This document shows positions 1 through 5,194 of a DNA stretch of 9,635 bases, in pieces. Position numbers and translations under genes: made by a program. The notes under the pieces are model-generated. The model ran no database searches and was not told the DNA's origin. It was given only the letters and a program-made list of their open reading frames with translations. Position 1 is the stretch's first letter. Every line of letters begins with the position of its first letter. The DNA is from Chlamydiota bacterium. Lineage in GTDB: Bacteria; Chlamydiota; Chlamydiia; Chlamydiales; SM23-39. The stretch lies in contig DAIDIM010000041.1 in assembly GCA_027459365.1 (NCBI GenBank), forward strand, positions 1 through 9,635. Reading direction: 5' to 3'.

Positions 1-540
1 CTTGCAAACGCTCCAATTCATCAATCAGCTATAGAATCGGCTCTTCAAGTTGCTGCTGAAAACGGACACCTTGAGTGTCTTAAAGCATTACTCGCAAACG
101 GCCCCATTGATCCCCGTAATAGAGGCATGGCCGTTGATAAAGCTGGTAAAAACGGACATCTTGAGTGTCTTAAAGCATTACTCGCAAACGGTCCGATTAG
201 TTCAGATTGTAGAGGCTGGGCTATTTCAAACGCTGCTCTTAACGGACACCTTGAGTGTCTTAAAGTATTACTCGCAAACGGTCCCATTGGTACCTTTTAT
301 AGAAGCGTTGCTGCCCAATTCGCTGCTGGAAACGGTCACCTTGAGTGTCTTAAAGCATTACTCGCAAACGGCCCCATTGATCCCCGTAATAGAGGCATGG
401 CTGATGTAGAAGCTGCTAAAAACGGACATTATTTGTGTATCCGTGCAATTTTGTCATATTATGTTATTTCTAATAGTGATAGAGAGAAGGCTATTGAAGG
501 CGCAATGAAGTATGGACATTCTGAATGTGTTAAAGAATTG
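1..540 (+). repeat. Tandem 90-bp repeats coding for ankyrin-like units
   Basis: The motif aacgga/tca recurs at 61, 151, 241, 331, 421 and (as tatggacat) 511, always exactly 90 bp apart, and a partial unit occupies 1-60. Units 1 to 4 share a nearly identical 40-bp core. Bases 61-131 and 331-401 match at 70 of 71 positions, including the variable loop, whereas units 2 and 3 have different loops. Units 5 and 6 keep only the protein pattern. The pattern suggests recent duplication or gene conversion among the first four units. Confidence 0.95.
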
Positions 541-666
541 TCTAAACCTAATCTTTTTAATAGATATTCATTATGGTTAAGCCCTAGCAATCAAGGCACG
601 ATCGTAACAACGATCGCCGCTTTAGGTATCGGATATTTGTTCCATAAATTCGCAAATAAGAGTTAA
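1..666 (+). CDS. Ankyrin-like repeat protein, 5' end outside the window
   Basis: The reading frame is open from base 1 to a TAA at 664-666, giving 221 visible residues. The start lies to the left of the window; the ATG at 127 is inside a repeat and is not the start. The protein is built of 30-residue units with the core NGHLECLKALLANGPI, starting at bases 61, 151, 241, 331, 421 and 511, plus the tail of an earlier unit at 1-60. GHLE..K.LL..G is the helix pair of an ankyrin repeat, but the usual TPLH motif is absent and the unit is 30 rather than 33 residues. The last two units are diverged. The C-terminus has a hydrophobic stretch (about residues 199-214 of the visible part, GTIVTTIAALGIGYLF) followed by a basic tail, which could be a membrane anchor. 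Ankyrin proteins bind other proteins, and in intracellular bacteria many are secreted effectors. An effector role here is inference. The gene is convergent with ndk. Confidence 0.85.
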   Translation, partial: LANAPIHQSAIESALQVAAENGHLECLKALLANGPIDPRNRGMAVDKAGKNGHLECLKALLANGPISSDCRGWAISNAALNGHLECLKVLLANGPIGTFYRSVAAQFAAGNGHLECLKALLANGPIDPRNRGMADVEAAKNGHYLCIRAILSYYVISNSDREKAIEGAMKYGHSECVKELSKPNLFNRYSLWLSPSNQGTIVTTIAALGIGYLFHKFANKS

Positions 667-754
667 TCCTATACTTGATACGACCTTAATAGTTGTCAAA
701 ATTATTTAAGGACAAATCCTATTGAATAAGTATTGAGATTGTCTATTGTGAAAT

Positions 755-787
755 TCTGCCAAAAACAGACACGGATTATTTGGCAGA
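755..787. terminator. Inverted repeat between convergent genes, possible terminator
   Basis: TCTGCCAAA (755-763) and TTTGGCAGA (779-787) form a perfect 9-bp stem with a 15-base loop. On the plus strand a run of six T follows at 794-799, after a six-base spacer, and would end the ankyrin gene's transcript. On the minus strand the tail is only weakly T-rich (gaattt), so the case for ending ndk is weaker. The position between two convergent stop codons fits a shared terminator. The rest of 667-797 shows nothing further. Confidence 0.45.
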
Positions 788-797
788 TTAGTCTTTT

Positions 798-1229
798 TTA
801 TTGGACCCGTTTGGTGATCTCAAAGGGTTTGAAAAAGAAGGCGATTTCAACTTTCGCTGTCTCTTTGCTATCCGATCCGTGCACTGCGTTCTGATCGATG
901 CTCGTTGCAAAATCTCCACGAATGGTCCCTTTTTCGGCTTTCGCTGGGTCTGTTGCTCCCATAATCTTTCGGTTTTTTGCGATTGCATCTTCGCCTTCGA
1001 GAACCATGACCAGAACTGGGCCTGAAGTCATGAAGGTCACTAGATCTTTAAAGAAAGGACGTTGCTGGTGGATCTCATAGAATTTCACCGCTTGCTCTTG
1101 AGTCAGATGGAGCATTTTGGCTGCAACCACACTCAGTCCGTCACGCTCAAAATATTCAATGATGTTGCCGATCTGATTTTGACCTACCGCGTCTGGTTTA
1201 ATGATGGAAAGGGTTTGTTCGATTGCCAT
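798..1229 (-). CDS. ndk: Nucleoside diphosphate kinase
   Basis: This 143-residue protein has the normal bacterial Ndk length. Ndk is a cytoplasmic enzyme that moves the gamma-phosphate of ATP to other (d)NDPs through a phospho-histidine. The family pattern is complete: the IKPDAV motif near the N-terminus (Lys11), GTIRGDF (Arg104), and the active-site motif NAVHGSDS with the catalytic His at residue 117, the same number as in E. coli. The ATG at 1229 is preceded by a clear AGGAGA ribosome site, so the start is secure. The gene stands alone: it is convergent with the ankyrin gene and divergent from the heptosyltransferase gene. For an intracellular bacterium that imports nucleotides, Ndk balances the NTP pools. 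Nothing in the sequence looks damaged. Confidence 0.97.
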   Translation of the reverse strand: MAIEQTLSIIKPDAVGQNQIGNIIEYFERDGLSVVAAKMLHLTQEQAVKFYEIHQQRPFFKDLVTFMTSGPVLVMVLEGEDAIAKNRKIMGATDPAKAEKGTIRGDFATSIDQNAVHGSDSKETAKVEIAFFFKPFEITKRVQ

Positions 1230-1236
1230 GCTAAAA

Positions 1237-1243
1237 TTCTCCT
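1237..1243 (-). promoter_or_regulatory. Ribosome binding site of ndk
   Basis: On the minus strand this reads AGGAGAA, 7 bases before the ndk ATG. It is the clearest Shine-Dalgarno sequence in the window; most other genes here have weak ones or rely on overlap with the upstream gene. Confidence 0.75.
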
Positions 1244-1332
1244 GAATATTGTAATAACATTCTAAAAGAGTCGATAATAAATCTCACGAAATTTTTATAA
1301 GACTTTTTCTAAGTCACTGATTTTGAGTCACG

Positions 1333-1361
1333 TTGAAGTTTAAAGGCACTTTCTATTATAT
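1333..1361 (+). promoter_or_regulatory. Weak candidate promoter for the heptosyltransferase gene
   Basis: TTGAAG at 1333-1338 is followed after 17 bases by TTATAT at 1356-1361 (or after 15 bases by TATTAT at 1354). Transcription would start near 1368. That leaves a normal leader for a start codon at 1406 but almost none for the ATG at 1370. It shares its -10 region with the opposing ndk promoter candidate. Confidence 0.22.
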
Positions 1362-1383
1362 TCAACAAAATGACTTATGGGAA
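1355..1383 (-). promoter_or_regulatory. Candidate sigma-70-type promoter for ndk
   Basis: Read on the minus strand there is TTCCCA (1383-1378), a 17-base spacer, and a perfect TATAAT (1360-1355). The -35 box matches 4 of 6 and the -10 box 6 of 6. Transcription would begin near 1348 and give a leader of roughly 120 bases before the ndk ATG. The call rests only on pattern matching in an AT-rich intergenic region. Confidence 0.4.
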
Positions 1384-1405
1384 TTATCCAGATCTCTCAA
1401 AAATA

Positions 1406-2404
1406 ATGAGGGTTTTAGTCATAAAGCTCAGGCATTTAGGCGACGTACTCCTATCTAGCTCTGTTTTTTCCTGCCTTAAAGGCGCTCTTCCTCATGCCAT
1501 AATTGATGCTTGTGTCTATGAAGAGGCCTCTCCAATGTTAGAAGGGCACCCATCGATTCATGAGATTTTGAATTGCACGAAGGGAAGTTTCCTCAACACA
1601 ATGCGTGCGGTTCGAAAAAGAAAATATGATCTCGTGATCAATTTAACTGAAGGGGATAGGGGGGTTTTGATTGCCTATTTTTCGGGTGCAAAGATTCGAG
1701 TGAGCTTTCCTCCGAAGGGGAAATGGCAAAAAAAATTAGTTACCCATGAGGTGAAGCAGGCACCGGGACTGCGACATACTGTGGAGAGAAATCTAGATGC
1801 GCTTCGCATTCTTGGAATTTTCCCACAAGAGTCGGAAAGAGAGTTGTTTTTTGCAATTGACAAAGGGCCAAAAGAGCCTTTTATCCTCATTTCACCAACA
1901 TCGCGCTGGCGCTTTAAATGCTGGTCAAGAATGCGAGAGTGTATTGCGCGGTTATGTGAGATGGGGAAAAGGGTGGTTTTAACATCGGGGCCAGATCCTA
2001 TAGAAGTTGCAATGGTAAACCGAATAGCAGAAGGTCTTGATGTGGAGGTGTTTGCTGGAAATATCACATTGAAAGAGCTTGGTGCATTGATCTACAAAAG
2101 CGAAATGCTACTTTGTGTCGATTCGGTTCCACTGCACATAGCGAGTGCTCTGAAGCATCCGGTTGTGGCCATTTTTGGGCCAACTTCCGATATCACTTGG
2201 GGGCCTTGGAGAAATCCGAATGCCAGAATTGTGGCGCAAAACTTTTCCTGCCGGCCCTGCTATCAAGATGGTTGTGGGGGGAGTAAGTATAGCGACTGTC
2301 TTGAGACCCTAACTGTAGATCGAGTTCTTTCAGAGATGGAAGTCTTCACCAAAATAACTCGCCCGAGCCTGTTTGTCCGCCAAGAGCTGATCAACTGTTC
2401 CTGA
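1406..2404 (+). CDS. waaQ: LPS heptosyltransferase, WaaQ/RfaQ (heptosyltransferase III) type
   Basis: This 332-residue glycosyltransferase of family GT9 transfers heptose from ADP-heptose to the LPS core on the cytoplasmic side of the inner membrane. It shows the N-terminal VIKLRHLGDVLLSS, DLVINLTEGDRG (residues 75-86), SPTSRWRFKCW (163-173), VVLTSGPD (190-197), the acceptor/donor-site motif DSVPLHIASAL (239-249), and FGPTSDITWGPW (257-268). The IKLRHLGDVLL, SRWRFKCW and LTSGPD combination matches the heptosyltransferase III branch rather than WaaC or WaaF. Near the end is a cysteine-rich CRPC....CGGSKYSDC segment. I chose the ATG at 1406 because family members begin right at MRVLVIKL; an ATG at 1370 would add 12 residues. 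Neither start has a good ribosome site. The last 24 codons lie opposite the end of lptB. The sugar actually transferred cannot be told from the sequence. Confidence 0.85.
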   Translation: MRVLVIKLRHLGDVLLSSSVFSCLKGALPHAIIDACVYEEASPMLEGHPSIHEILNCTKGSFLNTMRAVRKRKYDLVINLTEGDRGVLIAYFSGAKIRVSFPPKGKWQKKLVTHEVKQAPGLRHTVERNLDALRILGIFPQESERELFFAIDKGPKEPFILISPTSRWRFKCWSRMRECIARLCEMGKRVVLTSGPDPIEVAMVNRIAEGLDVEVFAGNITLKELGALIYKSEMLLCVDSVPLHIASALKHPVVAIFGPTSDITWGPWRNPNARIVAQNFSCRPCYQDGCGGSKYSDCLETLTVDRVLSEMEVFTKITRPSLFVRQELINCS

Positions 2405-3052
2405 GAGGAGAACTTTGCCCTCTTTCATGAGATAACTTCGATCTACAATCGAGAAGATTTCGCGCGCATTATGGTCGGTGATGAGAACGCTGATCCCTTT
2501 TTGCTTTAAATGGAGTATGAGATGCTTGACATCGGCCACAGCTAATGGATCAATATTTGCAAATGGCTCATCAAGGAGTAAAAGAGAGGGTTGTGTCACA
2601 AGGGCTCGTGTAATTTCTAAGCGGCGCCGCTCACCGCCAGATAATGTAATCGCCTTCTTCTTTCGTAAATGTTGCAGATTCAATTCTGCCAAAAGCTCTT
2701 CAAGTCTTGTTTTTCTTGTCTGTTTTGAAATAGGGAGAGTTTCCAAAATGCACAAAATATTTTCCTCAACGGTCAATGCCCGAAAAACGGACGGTTCTTG
2801 AGCAAGATAGCCGATTCCCATCTTGGCCCTTTGATGGATCGGCACATGGGTGATGTCTTGGTTTTTAAAGAAGACTTGGCCACGATCTGGATTAATGAGG
2901 CCGATTGTCATGTAAAAGGCGGTTGTTTTTCCCGCCCCATTGGCGCCGAGCAAGCCAACGACTTCTCCTGGTTTTATTTCAAAAGAGAGCCCATTCACAA
3001 TGGATTTGCCACCGAGGGTTTTTTCAAGATTTTTGACTTCAAGTAAGCTCAT
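2330..3052 (-). CDS. lptB: LPS export ABC transporter ATPase LptB
   Basis: The 240-residue protein has the usual LptB length. LptB powers extraction of LPS from the inner membrane together with LptFG and passes it to LptC and LptA. All ATPase motifs are present: Walker A GANGAGKTT (36-44), Q-loop Gln85, signature LSGGE (137-141), Walker B LLLLDEP (157-163) and H-loop His194. The C-terminus YFGEDFHL is the LptB hallmark and separates it from other ABC ATPases. The ATG at 3052 has no close ribosome site (an AAGG lies about 18 bases upstream). It is the last gene of the minus-strand series, 118 bp after the LptC-like gene, with a hairpin in the gap. Its 3' end overlaps the convergent heptosyltransferase gene by 75 bp, and no terminator is visible after its stop. 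Confidence 0.95.
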   Translation of the reverse strand: MSLLEVKNLEKTLGGKSIVNGLSFEIKPGEVVGLLGANGAGKTTAFYMTIGLINPDRGQVFFKNQDITHVPIHQRAKMGIGYLAQEPSVFRALTVEENILCILETLPISKQTRKTRLEELLAELNLQHLRKKKAITLSGGERRRLEITRALVTQPSLLLLDEPFANIDPLAVADVKHLILHLKQKGISVLITDHNAREIFSIVDRSYLMKEGKVLLSGTVDQLLADKQARASYFGEDFHL

Positions 3053-3075
3053 CGTAATTGTGATTATGCCTTTTC

Positions 3076-3105
3076 TTAATAAATTTTATCCAAGTAATTG
3101 GGCAA
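3076..3105 (-). promoter_or_regulatory. Weak candidate promoter for lptB
   Basis: On the minus strand TTGCCC (3105-3100), an 18-base spacer and TATTAA (3081-3076) lie just after the hairpin and would place a start site about 16 bases before the lptB ATG. The -35 box also forms the outer arm of the hairpin. The match is poor and could be chance in AT-rich DNA. Confidence 0.2.
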
Positions 3106-3167
3106 AATAACTTACAAAACTTCTCCCCAAATCAAGAAAAACGATGTTTGGGGAGAAAAATTGCCCA
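3099..3167 (-). terminator. Nested hairpin between the LptC-like gene and lptB; terminator or attenuator
   Basis: TTCTCCCCAAA (3121-3131) and TTTGGGGAGAA (3147-3157) form a perfect 11-bp stem with a 15-base loop. Outside it TGGGCAA (3099-3105) and TTGCCCA (3161-3167) form a second 7-bp stem. In minus-strand transcripts the hairpin begins only a few bases after the LptC-like stop codon, and its 3' arm is followed by GTTTTGTAAGTTATTTT, an imperfect U-rich tail. It fits a partial intrinsic terminator or an mRNA stability element that lowers or separates lptB expression. Confidence 0.55.
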
Positions 3168-3170
3168 CAC

Positions 3171-4370
3171 TTAGTTAAGAAAAGGGAAGTATAAATATTT
3201 TGAAATGTGTTCATCAATGAGCCCTTGCTCTTCAAGGTTGAATGTAAAGCGCACATCGCCAATTCCTTGGATGAGCTCTTTGTGGATGCGGATTTCTGGC
3301 GCGCTGATGCTCGTTCCCCCTTGCCAAAAGAGGACCCGTTTTGGAGCATGGGCTGTGAAAATGAGGGTTTGTTCTTGTGGGTAATAATTAATTTGATCAG
3401 CTAAAGCGTATAGCTCTTTTTCTTGAGGAGAGAAAAAGCGGACGTTATTGCTGATTTCAATCCGTGTTGGGCTCTTTTCATTGAGTGTGATGTGACAGGT
3501 GTCTGCATCGATGGAAAAGCTGTTTTCCTGCTCGAGATGGACGTGATTGGATAGGGTCATTGTCTCTTTTTTTAACTCAAGCGATTCGGCCATAAATTGG
3601 AGTGTCTTTTCAAAAATCCCTTCCGGTTGCATGCATAGAATGGTTTGGTTTTTAAGGTCAAAAACCATCACTTTTGCCTTTAAAAGGTGAGTGAGATAGT
3701 GAAGATGGCAAGCGTTGTTGTCGGAATAGAGATTTAAGTGATCTGCTTGGTAAATGGCTTGATCTCCTGTTGCAACGGCTCCGAAAAGAGAACGAAATAC
3801 AATGTCTTGGGAAAATTTGATTTGCTGATTTCGATCCTGTACTTCGCAAATGGCTTTTTTCGCATGGAGCGAGAAATCGGATGCTTTTAAATCGACTCCG
3901 TTATCTAAAACAAGCGTTTCATCGGGCGACTGAAGAGTGGCGGTTTGCGCTTCTAAAATTCCAAGCGAATGGGTGCAGGTGACCTGTGTTGCTAAAAAAT
4001 GTTGCTCGGGGTACTCAAATGTCCCCTGTTTCGCGATGATTTTCCCAACTGGGTTTTCGCATATAATATTTTCTAACTCTTCAGATGCTTCAACTTTGTC
4101 TTTTTTTTGTTTGAGTGTCAATTTTGAATGATCTGCATTCATTTGGAAGTGGACTCTGTCTTGTGTCCAAATGTCTTTCCGGGCATCTTTGCGCAATTGT
4201 GTTGAGGGGCTTCTTTCTAATGATTGGCTGGATCTGAGTAGTTGTGTTTGTTGTTGGATTTTTTGATACAGTATCCGATCGGATGGGTGGATAGTCACAA
4301 CATGGTAAACGATGAGAATTCCAAAGATTCCAATAATTGATAGGGAAAAAATGATCGGCCATTTAAACAT
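3171..4370 (-). CDS. lptC: LptC/LptA-like bitopic LPS transport protein
   Basis: The 399-residue protein begins with one membrane segment (about residues 4-25, preceded by MFKW), so it is probably anchored in the inner membrane with the rest in the periplasm. The C-terminal half has the strand-rich pattern of the LptA/OstA/LptC fold: TGDQAIYQADHLNLY near 201-215, LTLSNHVHLEQ near 272-281, and ADQINYYPQEQTLIF through GIGDVRF at 324-374. Such domains form the slide that carries LPS across the periplasm. Typical LptC and LptA are about 180-190 residues each, so this protein is about double length and may combine both roles. Its place between kdsA and lptB supports an LPS transport function, and I recall a hypothetical or LptC gene in the same place in C. 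trachomatis (CT654). The ATG overlaps the end of kdsA by 8 bp, suggesting coupled translation. The fold assignment rests on pattern and context, not a strong motif. Confidence 0.72.
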   Translation of the reverse strand: MFKWPIIFSLSIIGIFGILIVYHVVTIHPSDRILYQKIQQQTQLLRSSQSLERSPSTQLRKDARKDIWTQDRVHFQMNADHSKLTLKQKKDKVEASEELENIICENPVGKIIAKQGTFEYPEQHFLATQVTCTHSLGILEAQTATLQSPDETLVLDNGVDLKASDFSLHAKKAICEVQDRNQQIKFSQDIVFRSLFGAVATGDQAIYQADHLNLYSDNNACHLHYLTHLLKAKVMVFDLKNQTILCMQPEGIFEKTLQFMAESLELKKETMTLSNHVHLEQENSFSIDADTCHITLNEKSPTRIEISNNVRFFSPQEKELYALADQINYYPQEQTLIFTAHAPKRVLFWQGGTSISAPEIRIHKELIQGIGDVRFTFNLEEQGLIDEHISKYLYFPFLN

Positions 4371-5181
4371 GGATTGCTTGATAAATTCTTTCTAACCGCT
4401 GCAGAAGAATTTTAAGGCCATCCATCGGCATCACGGTTGCTGCATCGCTTTTTGCATTGGCTGGATCTGGATGGCATTCGATAAAAAGTGCATTGCTGCC
4501 GGCAGCAACGGACGCAGAGGCAAGAATGGGGATAAATTCTCTTTGGCCGCCAGTTGATGTTCCAAGGCCGCCTGGCAATTGTGTGGAATGAGAGGCATCA
4601 AAACAGACGGGAAAGCCCAATTGTTGCATGAGGGGAATTGCTCGCATGTCGCTGACGAGATTGTTATAGCCAAATGAGACACCTCGCTCTGTGAGGAGAA
4701 TGTTTTGACAGCCTACAGAGAGGAGTTTCTCGACCACATTTTTCATATCCCAAGGGGCGAGGAATTGCCCTTTTTTTACGTTGACCGCCGCTTTTGTCCT
4801 ACCTGCCGCCGCAACCAGATCTGTTTGTCTGCACAAGAATGCAGGAATTTGAATCATGTCGCAGATGGAGCCGGCCATCTCTGCCTCAACAATTGTATGA
4901 ACATCGGTAATGACAGGGAGGTTGAACTCTTTTTGTACCCGCTGTAAAATTTTTAATCCCTTTTCAAGTCCAGGTCCTCGAAAAGAGTGGACCGATGAGC
5001 GATTTGCTTTATCGTAACTTGCTTTGAAGATGAGATTGAAACTTGTTTTTGCGAAAATTTTTTGTAAATCCTCGGCGCAGCGCAGTGTATGCTCTTCGCT
5101 TTCTATGACACAAGGGCCGCACAGAAATGCAAGGGGCTCATTTGTCCCTATCAAAAAGTCTTTTACGTGTGTTTTTTTCAT
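4363..5181 (-). CDS. kdsA: 3-deoxy-8-phosphooctulonate synthase (Kdo-8-P synthase), metal-dependent class
   Basis: This enzyme condenses phosphoenolpyruvate with arabinose-5-phosphate to make Kdo-8-phosphate, the precursor of the LPS inner core. Family motifs run throughout: GPCVIES, FKASYDKANRSS, TDVH, IQIPAFLCRQTDL, NVKKGQFLAPWDM, TERGVSFGYNNLV, DASHSTQLPGG and FIECHPDP. Numbering from the possible GTG at 5184 (273 residues), the metal ligands would be Cys25, His199, Glu236 and Asp247. Their spacing (174, 37 and 11) equals that of the metal-dependent Aquifex enzyme (Cys11, His185, Glu222, Asp233). E. coli-type enzymes have Asn instead of the Cys. I chose the ATG at 5181; the GTG just before it is the alternative. 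No ribosome site is clear, but the start is only 13 bp after the malQ stop. The 3' end overlaps the LptC-like gene. Confidence 0.97.
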   Translation of the reverse strand: MKKTHVKDFLIGTNEPLAFLCGPCVIESEEHTLRCAEDLQKIFAKTSFNLIFKASYDKANRSSVHSFRGPGLEKGLKILQRVQKEFNLPVITDVHTIVEAEMAGSICDMIQIPAFLCRQTDLVAAAGRTKAAVNVKKGQFLAPWDMKNVVEKLLSVGCQNILLTERGVSFGYNNLVSDMRAIPLMQQLGFPVCFDASHSTQLPGGLGTSTGGQREFIPILASASVAAGSNALFIECHPDPANAKSDAATVMPMDGLKILLQRLERIYQAIHV

Positions 5182-5194
5182 CACAATTGTTTTA

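Noticed and set aside
45..409. Long open frames in the second plus frame and on the minus strand across the repeat array
   Set aside because: A 90-bp period is a multiple of three, so any frame that is open in one unit stays open in all. Only the first frame gives a known repeat pattern and a natural C-terminus.
61..510. Regularly spaced repeats that could suggest a CRISPR array
   Set aside because: The units are contiguous, 90 bp long, in a coding frame, and have no short repeat/unique spacer structure or cas genes nearby.
599..616. Inverted repeat CGATCGT-AACA-ACGATCG near the end of the ankyrin gene
   Set aside because: It lies inside the coding region, has only a 7-bp stem and no T-run after it, and could easily arise by chance in a stretch coding for TIVTTIA.
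798..1080. Several plus- and minus-strand open frames overlapping ndk
   Set aside because: They are shadows of a gene whose catalytic motif and ribosome site are unambiguous; none shows a family motif.
1312..1331. Direct repeat AGTCAC (1312-1317 and 1326-1331) upstream of waaQ
   Set aside because: Six bases twice in AT-rich DNA is too little to call an operator.
1728..1735. A8 run inside the heptosyltransferase gene as a phase-variation site
   Set aside because: The frame is intact, the run codes for ordinary Gln-Lys-Lys, and runs of this length are common in AT-rich genomes; without read-level variation there is no support.
5171..5177. A7 run at the start of kdsA
   Set aside because: It simply codes for the KK after the start and shows no sign of a frame problem.
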